This document shows positions 18,131 through 30,244 of a stretch of DNA of 34,063 nucleotides, piece after piece. The DNA comes from Gracilaria gracilis (lineage: Eukaryota > Rhodophyta > Florideophyceae > Gracilariales > Gracilariaceae): contig JARGSG010000239.1 in the NCBI GenBank assembly GCA_030374805.1, positions 1 through 34,063 of the forward strand, given 5' to 3'. The notes beneath the pieces are model-generated. The model was given only the letters and a program-made list of their open reading frames with translations. It ran no database searches and was not told the DNA's origin. The first letter of the stretch is position 1, and every line of letters begins with the position of its first letter. A program made the position numbers and the translations under genes.

Positions 18131-21100
18131 GATTAAGACTTTCTATTCATGTTCTTCATCTTACTGGAGATGAAGATATGGGCTCGGTGGTTCGAAGGTG
18201 GTATATGCATAAAAGTACAACCGCAACAACTGGCAAAAGAGCGAGTGAAAAGTGTGGTATAGCAACAATTACATGAATTGATGCAGCGATGAGAATGGAA
18301 TCGGTGGGGTTTCATTGTTGCAAGTTGAGCTGAGAAGAAGAAGAAGAAACTAGGTTCATAGTCTTTCTGAGGGAAGTGGCGATGATGATATTCGACGGTG
18401 ATGGGAAGCAGAAATATGACATGTATGGAGCGTCAGTAGTTATATGAAACGAAGAAAGAACATGAAGGCGGGGACAAAGTCATGACACAGTATGAAGCAC
18501 TAAAGGCGGCATAAGATGGTAGCAAGGTGTGGTTGCATGAGGAGCAGCAGCAATGCCAGATTCCAAGGCAACGGTGGGGCAATTGCGGCCTTAAGCCATG
18601 GTGCCGTAGCGATATAGGAGGTCAGGCGGAGGTATCGCTACAGGGACAGGAACTGTAAAGGGTGGTTAGTGGTGGGACTATGGAAGTGGTTAAAGGTTCT
18701 ATGTTGCCGAGACGGGGCTCAGTACCCGTAGAAACGCCAGAGCATTTCAAGATCACATTCATACGGCGCCTGCAAGACGACCTGATTCCTGCACTGAGAA
18801 GGAGACACTGTTCTGTGAAACATGGCGTTCGCTCAGAAAACAGGTTCCATCAACCGTTTCCAAGGCGGTGAGTTCAAATCCATGGCAACTAAATTAAGAG
18901 ATTGTCAGGAAATGTATAGAAACATTGATCAGAGTGGAACAAGAAGACCAAAACCAGAGATTCATGTGGGAAATGAACGTTATATGCAAAGCAGGAGTGC
19001 AAACAATATCTGAATACCATCGTCGCCAATACATACACAATAATAAACCTACAATTCAGGGTTAGTACTTTTGTTTCAGTTGCTTTTGCACGCGTTCCCC
19101 ACCAAATTCCTCGTCTATGGATTGGGCCAAAAGAGCAAGAGACCATGGCATGCATACAATCGACGGGTACGATTTAGAGAGCAACTCGCAATCTGCAGGA
19201 CTGATATGTATGCGATGAAGGAGGCTTAACGCAACAAAGTAAAGAGTACAAACACAAAATGTCACAGTAAGCAGTTTGAAAACCCTCACACGAGCAAAAA
19301 TGTAGCGAAAGACAAGGCCGCTGCACTAAAACATGGTACCTGAACGGTGGTAAAGTAGTACGGTAGAGATTCCAGCCTAAACAAAACATCGACAGTCAAG
19401 ACCAGGAGTGCTGCTGCCGTTCTTCATCTAGAAGTAGATCTGTGAGCGAGTGGCATAACATTTACGGACGCAACCGATAGAATGGCTGCAAAACAGTAAC
19501 GTTGTTCATATTATTCTGAGAAGTTCTCCAACATCTCGATGACGTGTTAATAGACTTTCAGCCACCATATCAGTTCAAAAGGTAGAAAAGTACCCCGTAA
19601 CCATTGCTTCTTGCTATAGGCACCTAGGAGAGGCCTTGAAGACAATAAATGGGATTAGAAGCAGAAGATTAGTATTTCCTCTTCTTCAAGTGATAGGCTT
19701 GTCTCAGAGGATCTACAAAATACGTTCTCTTTTCTCCTCTTCTTCCCACGTTCACAATTTGTTCAATAACTGATATTTGGTTCGATAAAGCCGATTTACT
19801 TTCAACAGAATCTCCTTTAAATACCTTTTCCTTCGCTCTGAAAACCTTTTGCGAACACTTCTTTCTGTTGTACTCTTTTCAATCCTCTGGATGCCTATCG
19901 AATAAGACAGAGAAGACTGCGCTCGCCTCAAAACAGTATGCTAGATGCACTATCGCCCGGAATTGGCTTGATTGGTGCCAAAAAACTTGCAGAGATCTTT
20001 TGTGGTATGCGTTTAACCATATTAATCCCAGGGGTTTTTGCTTCCGCCACTCCTTCGCAAACTTAAAGGTTTTGAACCACTCGGTAGATATGCTTCCGGG
20101 CACCCGTTAAGAGGTTTGTTTCAACCAATTTAGGTATGCGTTGAGAGAGCTGGTGCACGGCTTGATCAACCACCAAGCGGGTAGGGGCGTCCATATTCCA
20201 TCCCGGAGTTGTACGTCATGGTGAGCTGTGAGTATATCACCAACAACCGTAAATAGTGTAGTATATTATTTTTTGTGACCCACATTGGTTATTGTGCCCC
20301 TGTGTTAATTTTGTTACCTTAATTAGTGTGGCTTACATCTTTTACAGTCACTGGGCGTACGTATCTTTGGAAAACAATAGATAAATGTAAGATGAAATCA
20401 AAGAATTAACAGTACAGTTTTATTTTTGCTGTTCTACTTTTGTTTGAAAATGAAAACTTTGAGAAGCATGTTTCTGAAAAGAGACCTAAGCCCTATAGCT
20501 TACTTACGTGATCATTCGCATGAAAGGAATCATCACAATTTATGCTTCGTTTGATCAGCTGTTTCATACAAGACGACAGGAAATGAGGGTTTGGTTGAAA
20601 ATTATAACCTACTCTACGTCGATAAGCAACAAAAGATTTCTTTTTCCTAGAACGCATAACAATTTAACGGAATTCGGTGCAGGGAGAAAAATTCTAGTTG
20701 AGATAATGTACTCGAACAATTCCTGCTCAATAAAACCTCAAAACGTTTCCTAGAAATATATGTATGTGTAAACTGGTTGTAACAACAATGAAAATTTGAT
20801 GGTCTAAAGAAATAGACAATAATAAAAGGAAATGCTTCCACCAAAAAATATGGTCTGTAACAGGATGACATAAAGTCATTTTAGGTATGAAATTTAGCTT
20901 TGAGTCAATGAACGCAGAGAATATAGACACAATCTGCAAAAGTCATTTTTAAATCTCAGATTTACGTTAGTCCAAAAAATTGTAAATTCGTTTTTTTCTG
21001 TGGTTAAGTATCAAACAAGAGAGTTGGAATGTGTTTGCCTTTTATTGTTAAATATTAGTGGTTTTTTGATCCAAGCACAGCATGCATGCTAAGAGAATTT

Positions 21101-21460
21101 CAACGGCTCTGTGTGACAAGGCGCTTGTTTTAAATAAATTATTGATTATCAATACAATCTTGGACTAGAATTTGAGTATTCTATGCATAGCGTTAAGAAC
21201 TGAAAATTTACAAATAATTGCAGTAGATCTCCAGAACAGTAGCCAAAGTTACTGTTCTAGCTGGATTTGCTTAAATTAGCTAGGAATATTTAGCTAATTG
21301 CCAGTTTTGTATCCCTATAGGAGCCTTGCGATAAAAATGTGGCTTCAGAGGGCACCTAGGTTACAGGGCATGTTTTTTTAAATTAACCTGCGCCGCAGGT
21401 ATGTCATATATTTCAAAAAAGGCCATGTTCTCGCTGCTCCCAGTCCAAAGCTTAGAAAAA
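18131..21460. other. Long region without a recognised gene
   Basis: From 17.3 to 19.0 kb the plus strand is purine-rich (GA-rich, with a GAAGAAGAAGAAGAAAC run at about 18332). From 20.2 kb on the sequence is AT-rich. Open frames on both strands stay under 100 codons and have no family resemblance. No tRNA-like cloverleaf was found. Confidence 0.45.
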
Positions 21461-21464
21461 ATGC

Positions 21465-21815
21465 CCTTCAAATGTTGATTGCTACTCAGAGAAAATGTTT
21501 CAATTTCACAAAAACCAGTCAAACAGTCAAAAATCATTCAAATGCAATATGATATTGTTAGTTTTCTGGTGACATGTGTACGTGTGTGCGACGTGTTCCA
21601 AGGAGATTTACTACGTGTACAGTCAAAAATCAGTCAAACTTTGAGCGATGTAGCATTCAAAGTTTGATTGCATTGCAATCAAACTTTGAACTGGGATGCC
21701 AGTCAAGAATGCTGACATCATTCAAAGCGGGGAAAGAGGCAGCATTCAAAAAGTGGAATCACATGACTGGTCAAGATTCCAAACATTCAAATATTTGACT
21801 GCAGCAGTCATTTGA
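21465..21815 (+). promoter_or_regulatory. Cluster of CA(G/T)TCAAA motifs upstream of a TATA box
   Basis: CAGTCAAA, CATTCAAA or close variants occur more than ten times in 350 bases: around 21518, 21526, 21535, 21620, 21631, 21655, 21704, 21719, 21744, 21773 and 21784, plus TTTGACTGC and CAGTCATTTGAG at 21794-21815. Read from the other strand they are TTTGACTG/TTTGAATG. Such density directly before a TATA box suggests a multi-site enhancer, though it could be an eroded repeat. Confidence 0.5.
21656..21690. repeat. Perfect 35-bp palindrome (17-base arms, 1-base centre)
   Basis: TTCAAAGTTTGATTGCA (21656-21672) and its exact complement (21674-21690) surround a single T. Each arm embeds the CAAA/TTTGA word of the surrounding motif cluster. 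Confidence 0.9.
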
Positions 21816-21825
21816 GCGTAGAAAC

Positions 21826-21833
21826 TATAAAAG
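21826..21833 (+). promoter_or_regulatory. TATA box (TATAAAAG)
   Basis: CTATAAAAG follows the motif cluster directly. The first ATG in a good purine context downstream (21942, GCGATGGAGG) opens only 14 codons (MEEAHVIAETSVTL), so the product is unknown: a stub, a first exon or a decayed gene. Confidence 0.5.
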
Positions 21834-21989
21834 TACTGTATAACATCTTTGCCATAGTGGAGCCACGCAAACGCATTATTTTAAGCAAGGCTCAGAGATC
21901 AGCAAGCAAGATTTCCGCAAAGCAGTGTTCGCACAGCGGCGATGGAGGAAGCGCATGTCATTGCCGAGACCAGTGTAACCCTGTAGACA

Positions 21990-22676
21990 AAAGGAGCTTG
22001 ACAGAACAAGAGAGGAGTACAAATACAAGTTCATGAGCGCAAACTTGCAGGCAGACGGCGCAGCGGCTGCAGGGGGCGCATGCGGACAAAAGCACTGGTC
22101 AGGGGGCCTTGTTATTTTTTCTAAGAAAGTGCCATGAAACCAGAGATAAAACGCAAGCAACGTGTCCAGCAATTGCGTCTGCGGTATTTTGCTATCAACT
22201 GAAACAAGAAAAAGCTCACATAATATGTATATATATTATACTGTCAATATCTAATGTTTGTGAGCACAGCTGTCATCGATGAGCTTCAACGGGCGACGCC
22301 TTCGTTTTTGTTGTATCCAGCTCAAGGCGCGCTACGAGACTACCTCGAGAGTGGATCTCGCATCACAGGATTGCGTTATGCCAACAAACACCGCGTGGCT
22401 GCCGCCAATAGCCTGTGACCGTAACGATCTTTTGTCTCCTTGTGGAGGAAGAAGCCTCCTGCGATGCCAACTGAGAGCTGCAAGCAAACTTACGCGGCGC
22501 TCTGCGCCACACATTTAATTCCTTGAGTTGGCCATCGTGGAGCCTTACTGTGCCAACTCAGCGCGTCAGACATGGCTGTGTGCCTTTCCGCATCGATTTG
22601 TAAATACCTTTAGGAAGCATTGCTGGACCGATGTGAATTCTTAGACTCGAAGTTACAAAGTAACTTGTGGCGTGCA
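21990..22676. other. Spacer upstream of the NB-ARC/WD40 gene
   Basis: No gene recognised. There is an AT-rich stretch at 22220-22260 (ATGTATATATATTATA). The remainder is presumed 5' flank of the receptor-like gene. Confidence 0.4.
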
Positions 22677-22684
22677 TATAAATA
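22677..22684 (+). promoter_or_regulatory. TATA box (TATAAATA) of the NB-ARC/WD40 gene
   Basis: GCATATAAATAACC lies 127 bases before the ATG at 22804 (context AAACCATGGCA, a strong start context). This makes 22804 preferable to any upstream in-frame start, which would lie at or before the TATA box. Confidence 0.65.
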
Positions 22685-22803
22685 ACCACTCTCGCACCGC
22701 ACCCAGGGCGAACGTAGTCATTCACGTTCTGTTCGCAGCACTCGTTGTACCGCCATCGATCACCGTTTATTCATCCTTTCGTCGTTTGCGTACCGACAAA
22801 ACC

Positions 22804-25800
22804 ATGGCAGCAGTTGTAACAGCATCCGCCGGAGTGGTTAACGCTTTGGTGGCTTTTTGTGACAAGGTTCCTGCTTTCGTAAACCGCTTGCGCGAACGCC
22901 AGGACCTCACCAGCGACAACCGCACCAGGCTGGATCTACTTCAACGCCATGTAGCAGATATTCGACGTCTGACCCCCACGCTGGAATCAGTTGTTGCCGA
23001 TGACCCCATAATGGACACCGTACTACACACGCATCTCACAACCATGGAGGAGGACTTTAAGGCACTCGAGGAGTGGCAGTCGCGAATAGCATCTGCCAAG
23101 TACACCGATCGCGTCAATCGCATGAAGCAAATCTTAGATCGCTGTGAACAAAGTGTGAACAAGTGCTTGGAGTTTCTAAGCGATAAAGTTGCACCGGTGT
23201 CCAGAGAGCTTCAACAACAGTCCATGCACCATGATTTCGTTCCCCATTGTAATGTGCCCCCGAACCCACCACGACTCATATTGGATTATCGCTCTACTTC
23301 AACATGCGAAGGCAGGCTGAAGGCCGCTGTATTGCAGGAAGGTAATTCCAGGATAGTTGGGGTGGTAGCCGTCGGGATGGGCGGTGTTGGTAAGACATGT
23401 GCACTGCGAGGCCTGGCGGAGGTTCAAGATATCAAGCGAAGGTTTACTGGAGGCGTGCTGTACATTCAACTGGGAAACCATGCTACGTTATCACAAGTCA
23501 TAACAGGAATTGCTACATTGGTGCAACGTACTGGCAATTTACCCCTGGCCGAAAGGTTGAAGGGCTCGAAAGAGTTACAGGAAGCTGTAGATGCTGCGTC
23601 GACTTGGTTCAAAAACCAAACATGGCTCTTGCTCATCGATGACATATGGCTGGTTAACGGCATTTCTACAAGAGTGCCCGAGAGTTCTGGCAACACTACT
23701 GAGCGGAAACAGCCGCCTGGTGTACACGACAAGATCTCAGAAGCTCACGGATGCATGCGACGAAGAGATTGAGTTTACAACGCTGGAAACGTACAGTGGA
23801 CAAGGCGCGGGAAATGTTGATGGTACATGCGAAGTTCGATTGGAAAGTGTCCTTGCCCCAAAGGAATGAAGAAGCAGTAAGGGGTTTGCTGCGTATCTGC
23901 AACGGGCTTCCGGTGGCACTAGGGGTTGTGGGCGAGACGGTGCGAAGGGAGAGGCAGGCAATGGAAGGACGACGTTGCACGCTCTTGGGAGCATGTGTAC
24001 CATCGGATTCTTTCAAAGAAAGAAAGTATAGCGGATGGTAATGCAGAAGCGTACGGTTCAGTCAGGATTGTTGTGGATTCGTCGTTGGGACGTTTTGCAG
24101 TCTGATCGCGATGAAATTTCTTTCGGCAAGATGTTTCGCGCTTTGTGTGTTGTTGAGAAGCAGCAGATGGTACCCGATTGACATGTTACGAAACTTGTGG
24201 GGGTTTTCCGATCTAGGAACAACTGATGAAGTTGTGAAGGCGTTCGATGAGGTGAATCTTGTACGTAGGTTTAGGCTCAACTCACAAGTAATTGGTTCAG
24301 TTGCATGATGTCATCCTCGATATCGCACTTCGAAAAGCTTCGGAAAGGTACGAGGTGAAGACATGCTGGCGATCACTCGTTGATAAACTATATCGTGCAC
24401 GAAAAGATGGGTGCATGAGGAAGCACAACAAGCGGAAGTGAAGGCAACATCGGAAGAAGAAGTTGTTGAGCTCGCTTTCGAGAGAGAGGGGTGGTTCGAA
24501 GCGTTGGTACCCCGCAAAATGTATCGCAATATGTGTTGCTACAACGTGAGCGGAAGCATTGATGAGAGCAGCGAGCAGCAAGCGGAAGAAGTTGAGCCAG
24601 GGGTAGAGATGGAGAACGGGAAGTGGAAATGGTGGAATATGCGAGATGATGATTATATCCACGACAACGCGTGTCGGGCACTCCGGGGTGCGAGATACGA
24701 GAAGCAGCTTTTGTGGCTGTTATTGCAGCCGGAATGGATAGTGGGTCGTTTGGTAAACAACGGAATTTCGGCAGTGGAGCGCGATTTGAGTGTGGGAAAG
24801 AAGGTTGCGGAAGTTCATGAAGGTGGGAATGATGAATTGTGAAGCACATGGAGATGGTTCGGAGAGCGGCTCGCATGGGGTTGCACTTTTGTGTTGGAGA
24901 ACAACACGGTGAGAGAGGCTTGGTTTCAGATCCATGGAAGACTGTTGAGCTTCTCGACAGTGTGCGAGACAACGAAGCTGTTTGTTGCAGAGATGGAAGC
25001 ACGTGCACCGAAGCCATGGGCGAAGGCGTCGGTGGGATTTTTGCAAAGGGCAAGTACGACTTCGTTGGACATTGTTAAAGTTCATGGCTTTGCGTATTCA
25101 GTTCAAATGGATGAAGAGAGGCTTTCGTGTTGCTGGGTCAACGGAACAATAGTCGGAGTTACACAGTACAACTTTGCAAGCGGTTTCTCCGAAACACAAC
25201 GACAGGAGTGCGACGAAATTAGCATGGACATGAATACCTATCTGATGCAGAACTGTGTTGAGTTATCCTCGAATTTGAAGATAGTGGTGATCGGACTTCC
25301 GCATGGGGCGATATGGATATGGAATACGGAAACGGGGCAGACAACGCAGAGTCGTAGCTGTCACGATGGTGGGGTAATCTGCGTTGCTGTCAGTGACGAT
25401 GGCAGTTTGATAGCGTCGGGTTCCGAGGACAAAACTGTTCGTGTATGGGAAGCCAGCAGCGGATCATCTGTGGGACCCATAAAGCAGTCGCGTGCTTTTT
25501 GGGCGCAATGGAGGCGAGCGAGAAAAACAAAGAAGTCATATTGTGATATCTGTAGTGTGGGACACGCACTTGTTGGTCACACGGGTACCATTGACTGCGT
25601 TGCGTGGAGCAGCGACGGGAGGCGTGTTGCGTCTGGCTCGAGGGACGGCACGATTCGTGTGTGGAATGTGGAGAGCAGAGAAGTTGTGGGGCAGGCGCTG
25701 GTTGGACACACTGACATTGTGGAATGTGTGGCGTGGAGTGTGGACGGAACGCGAATTGTATCCGGCTCGAATGACAGAAGCGTGCGCGTGTGGGATGTGG

Positions 25801-27084
25801 AAGGCGGACAGCAAGTGGGAGCGGCGCTGGTTGGGCACGGCGACCGGGTGCTTTGCGCTTCATGGAGCGCGGACGGCACACGTGTTGTGTCCGGCTCGAA
25901 GGACGACTCCGTGCGCGTTTGGGACGTGAGCAGCGGACAGATTCTTGGACAGCCGCTCGTTGGTCACACGGGTGATGTGTATTGTGTGAGGTGGAACGGA
26001 AACGGAAGCCAAATTGTGTCCGGATCATCAGACGGGAGCGCGCGAGTGTGGGCTCCGGGTGACAGCGGAGAGGGCGTTGCTCAGGCGCAGTGCGGACACA
26101 CAGCTCCGGTGCTTTGCGTTGCGCCGAACCGAAACGAGACGCGCGCGTTGAGCGGTTCCGAGGACTGCACGCTTCGCATGTGGGATGTGCGAAGCGGAGC
26201 GGCGGTGGGAGAGGCGTTTGTTGGGCACACCGCTGCGGTGCTTTGTGTTGCGTGGAGCGCGGACGAGCGGCGGTTTGCGTCGGGCGGCGCGGACGGGAGC
26301 GTGCGCGTGTGGGACGCTGACAGCGGCCGAGCGGTGGGGGAGCCGCTCGTTGGGCACACCAACTGGGTGCGTTGCGTAGCTTGGAGCGCCGATGGAAAAC
26401 GCGTGGCGTCGGGCGGAGTTGACAACAGCGTGCGACTGTGGGATGTGCACAGCGGGCAAGCGCTGGGAGCGCCGCTGATTGGTCACGAGCACTGGGTGCG
26501 CAGTGTGGCGTGGAGCGCGGATGGGACGCAGGTGGTGTCCGGCTCAGCAGACCACACGGTGCGCGTGTGGACGGTGCACAGCGAGCGGCGTTTGACACAC
26601 ACAATGTCGGCTCACGACGGCGACGTATACTGCGCGGCGTGGAGCTACGACGGCAAGTGGGTAGTGTCCGGGGTCGAGGGACAAAACTGTTCGCGTGTGG
26701 GAATATGGCGAACGGAGAGGAGGTAGCGCGGGCCGCTGCAGCACGACGCGGAGGTCGTGGAGGTGGGCCTGAACGAGGACGGGTCGTACGTTGTGTCGCG
26801 GGAGTGGGGGACAGGAAAGGGAAGGATTTGGAGCGTGGGCGACGGTGCGTGCGTTGCGACGAGTGAACGACGAGGCGTGGCGCGCCAAGCTGCACGCGCT
26901 GCAGCAGCAGCGCCTTTCCACCTCCAGGAACTATGATGGCTGGAGCGGGAACAGTGCAGTGACGCATCGGCAGGCAGACGGCAGCGACGTGCGGCTCGGA
27001 ACGAGCGACGGCCTCCTGGATCGCTTCGGTGAGCTGTGGTACTCGGACTCCGAATTTGGGCACTGCAGAATAATTACGGAGTGA
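22804..27084 (+). pseudogene. NB-ARC/WD40 receptor-like protein (Apaf-1/NLR architecture), full length but frame-broken
   Basis: Residues 1-160 form a helical N-terminal domain (MAAVVTASAGVVNALVAFCD), possibly a HeLo/RPW8-like bundle. The NB-ARC follows: P-loop GMGGVGKT (residues 191-198), kinase-2 WLLLIDDIW (274-282), RNBS-B GNSRLVYTTRS, GLPVALGVVG and an MHD-like QLHDVILDIALRKAS. Next is a helical region (YIHDNACRALRGARYEKQLL) and at least ten WD40 blades. The reading frame moves +1 > +2 > +3 > +1 > +2 > +3 > +1 > +3 > +2 > +3 near 23660, 23800, 23960, 24103, 24175, 24295, 24405, 24840 and 24888. The longest clean stretch is 24888-26660. Compared with bases 1-468, the tail has one-base insertions near 26670, 26700, 26735 and 26864, and it ends in TGA at 27082-27084. 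Such proteins are NTP-driven oligomerising switches in cell death or immunity. Nearly all shifts are +1, so either a recent pseudogene or consensus errors in an intact gene. Confidence 0.8.
25575..26700 (+). repeat. Tandem 129-bp WD40-coding repeats
   Basis: Blades begin with GH(T/G/E) at 25575, 25704, 25833, 25962, 26094, 26223, 26352, 26481 and 26610, a strict 129-base (43-codon) period with one 132-base step. The high similarity between units (VAWSADGTRVVSGS-D-SVRVWD) points to recent expansion or gene conversion. A 36-residue insertion after the first blade (25480-25575, rich in Lys/Arg/Trp) breaks the period. Confidence 0.85.
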
Positions 27085-29425
27085 ATTGGGCGCAAATAGA
27101 GTATAACTTAGGCGTTCTATTATACGTTCTCCTCGACGGTCTCGATACAGTATCTACCAGACATGGTGCGTGCGTCTGTGGATGCACTTGCATCCACACT
27201 TCATCCAATATCATACATCTGACACCGCTCGGTCGCCGGTAGGGAGATAGTCAGCAAATGGGCGCTGCACCATGCACCAGTATTTAAGAGTGGTTCAAGA
27301 GTGGTTCGGCAAGTGTGCTTCCCATGTGGTTTCAAGAGTGGTTCGTTGCCTCAGCTCTTGCTTGGATGGAAGAGTCAGCCCGGGCACGTGTTCCTCAGGT
27401 TGCGTAGAGCGTGCTGTTGCTGTGTCTACTATTCAAGTGGAAACGCAATACCCCAAAGGTTGTGCTCGGAGTCAACCGTCGTTGTTCGTCACCAAGTCAG
27501 TGGTCGGTCTTTGACAGAAGTGTAGTTGTTGCGCGCTATTGGCTTTTCGAAACAAGGCTCGTTCGTACAGAAGTTGGTTTAGAAACGTGAATCTCATTTG
27601 GGTCAGCACCCTTTTCCCAAAGTAAGCCATGTAGTTTTGTAACGGTGATAAAACTTCTTCCTATTACATTTAGAAAGCGAACAGTGCAACAAAGTAGAGC
27701 ATTTTAGATAGCAGTGCTACGCTGTACCTTTTTTGCAGTAGTGCGTGGCACTAAACCTTGCGGGGGGAGTTTGTCCAGATCATGCACGATGCTTGGATTC
27801 ATGAGGTGAACATCAGTCGGTTGGAGGATGTTCAAATCTCGTACTAGAAGCCTGGGGCAACTCAATGGATGCGATCTTGAGAACGCTCAAGTGTTGTGAG
27901 ATCTCACGATACAACGAAAATATCTCCTTCTCTTCGCTCCGAGTGCTGGCCAAGCTCGGTAGCACATGACGTATACGTGAGCGAATGGTAGATACTAAAT
28001 AACGGTACGCAAAGCTCGCAAGAAAGCATGAAGATAATCATTCAGGTTTTTAGATTGGCGCTACGGCTTTGGCCCATTCAAACCACCACATCATGTATGT
28101 ACTATTTGGATGCAAGATTCTATGCATCCGAGCTACGTTGCCGCTACGAATCTCAAGAGAACTTGTCGCGCCCGATATCGAAGGAGTGGAGCGAGCTCAA
28201 CTTCTCAAATTGAATGGGTGTGTCCCTTCCTTGATACGCTTCCGAAAGATTTTGTGCTACAGTAACTTTAGGTAGGTGACAGCCGTGCTCAGGAAGTGGC
28301 CTGGTTTTGGAGTTGGTGCTAAAACACAAGACTGTTAGGTAACGCCACCGTTGGTATATATACCTGTAGCTACACCAAGCCAAGATGACAAGTGTGTGTC
28401 GCACTCTCGTGCCAGTTGATAACCCTTATATACCTTGATGGTTGCACTAAACCTCCATGCTCTTTCTCTGTTCTTCTACTCGCGGTTGTGGCCACTCTTG
28501 TTATTGATAGATTTGTAGCCGATTGTCATCATGATCTTGATCGTTATAGCCGTTGCCTCGAATGGGAGTCAAGCTTCTGTTCATACTTTGTTCAATAGTA
28601 CAGCGCCATGATCATGATGATCATGATGATCATCGTGCTATCCGAGCAACATTCAACGGCAATGAGCGCATTGTAACGACATTGACTGCTTTACAACGAC
28701 ATGGTTCGAATTATGATCTGCTAAGGTACCTCCAACGACATCATTCTATGTCTTGTCTAAACTACCGAAGGTACGTTTTTCCTTGCGGTCTTCAAGTGTT
28801 CAAAAGACTTCCCAACCCATTCATGGTCTGGAAAGCATCTCTTTTTCCTCGCCAACCGCCCCGACGACATTCTCGATTTCTTCACTTTTGGCGTAATCGT
28901 TGAACCCAAGTTTCTCGTGACAATGTTCTGTGAATGCATCACTTGGCCATAGCTCTGCAAAGATTTTCACCAAAAACTATGATGAATCCATAGCAATCAC
29001 CACAACCTGGATCCGCTCATTTGTGAAACAACTTCTGCTTAACCACTACAGATTCAAATCGTACTTGGGATATCACAGTCCTCATTGCTTCTATCATGAT
29101 GTTCCTTGTTCTCATACCTCCAGACATGTGTATCATCGTGTATCGCCGCATGATGCTCTGTACTTGTTCGATGAATGTAGAGGTGAGCTACTCGTTCAAT
29201 TTAAGGGCGACATTATGGAGAGGTCTTCAATGCATTGAACGTTTTTGCCAGCATCTCGTTCACACAGTATTGAGGGCCTTCGTTCAGGAAACTCAAAACA
29301 GGTTTACAATGTATGACACACAGTCAGTCAATGATTAAGATTTGTCGTTACTTTCAATCTTCTGTTCTTCACCACTGCGTGTTGTTCTTACTATTCTCCA
29401 GTAACCGCAACGCATGATGGCTTCA
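27085..29425. other. Region without a recognised gene
   Basis: Small repeats only: AAGAGTGGTTC three times (27287, 27297, 27333) and interleaved ATGATCATGATGATCATG at 28611-28640. Plus-strand frames around 28930-29338 and others are under 120 codons and unrecognised. Confidence 0.45.
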
Positions 29426-30240
29426 TCAACCACACTTACTCCTCGCTAATCGCCTCCACCACGATTCAATTTCCCCACCAATTTCCCCATCGTTTGCGTA
29501 TTGCGTGAAGCACGCTTTCTCGCACAGATCCTCATGAACGGCCTTTACCAGCCGAGACACATGCGTCCTGCCACTCCCCACATTCCCATACACCGGAAGA
29601 AGCACTGCACGCAACCTTTCGAGGAATTCATACAACTTTCACAACGTGGCGGTGCCCACCTCTTTCGAGCACCACGGAATCTGATTGCAATCGGGAATGC
29701 ACAGACGTCATGGCCTCTACCACGTCGGTCTTTTTCCCACGTTTTTGAAAAGGCGACATGTGCCTCGAACAAATGTGTACATTATGCAACGGTATTTCCC
29801 TTGCCAGAATGGAAAGCACAACTTGTGTCTGGTTCTTAATAGTACTTAAGCTGAACAGACCATGGCTGTGTTCAACCATTTGGGAAGTGGGATACATGAA
29901 CAACATGTTGCGTCTAACCTCTGTGTAGTACATCACCGAAAAAGATGAGGAAAGGCTTATTTTAAGCCAAGCTGTTAGCTGAATACTAAGATTCCGCAGC
30001 AGCTTCAGCGCTATGCGCGTTGTTCGGAAGTGATGAGGGATGGACTTGACGAATGAAAGGGCGTGAAAAGTCATCGCGAGAAAAGTAAGAACGACAAAGT
30101 TGACGAAGAGCTGAACCGAAAGTGATTTTGAGCAAACCGTAGTCGGAAACGTCGGGAAGAGTTCTTGAGAAAGCTTTAATCGTACGGTTAAAGAAACCTT
30201 CCGATGTAGTAGTAAACTTAAAGGAGCTTCTCGAAGAATG
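29426..30240 (-). pseudogene. Unrecognised protein-coding remnant, broken
   Basis: Three coherent minus-strand stretches succeed each other. At 30240-29986: EGFFNRTIKAFSRTLPDVSD ... LLKITFGSALRQLCRSYFSR, ending in TAG. From about 29940 to 29628: RRNMLFMYPTSQMVEHSHGL ... DVVEAMTSVHSRL. After a +1 shift, 29635-29426: LYEFLERLRAVLLPVYGNVG, then SGRTHVSRLVKAVHEDL and DGEIGGEIESWWRRLARSK, ending in TGA. GNVGSGRT resembles a P-loop without its lysine. The GE-x-GGE-x-E-x-W pattern recalls some DNA transposases, but this is too weak to name. A TATA box at 30808 and the CT-rich repeat lie upstream. Confidence 0.35.
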
Positions 30241-30244
30241 CCAG

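Noticed and set aside
22672..22803. Upstream in-frame start of the NB-ARC/WD40 gene
   Set aside because: The ATG-like start at 22672 would lie before the TATA box at 22677; the ATG at 22804 has a strong context and begins the conserved domain.
25390..27063. 557-codon open frame on the minus strand
   Set aside because: It is the antisense shadow of the WD40 repeats; its Arg/Pro/Ser/Cys composition follows from the opposite strand's repeated codons and no domain is visible.
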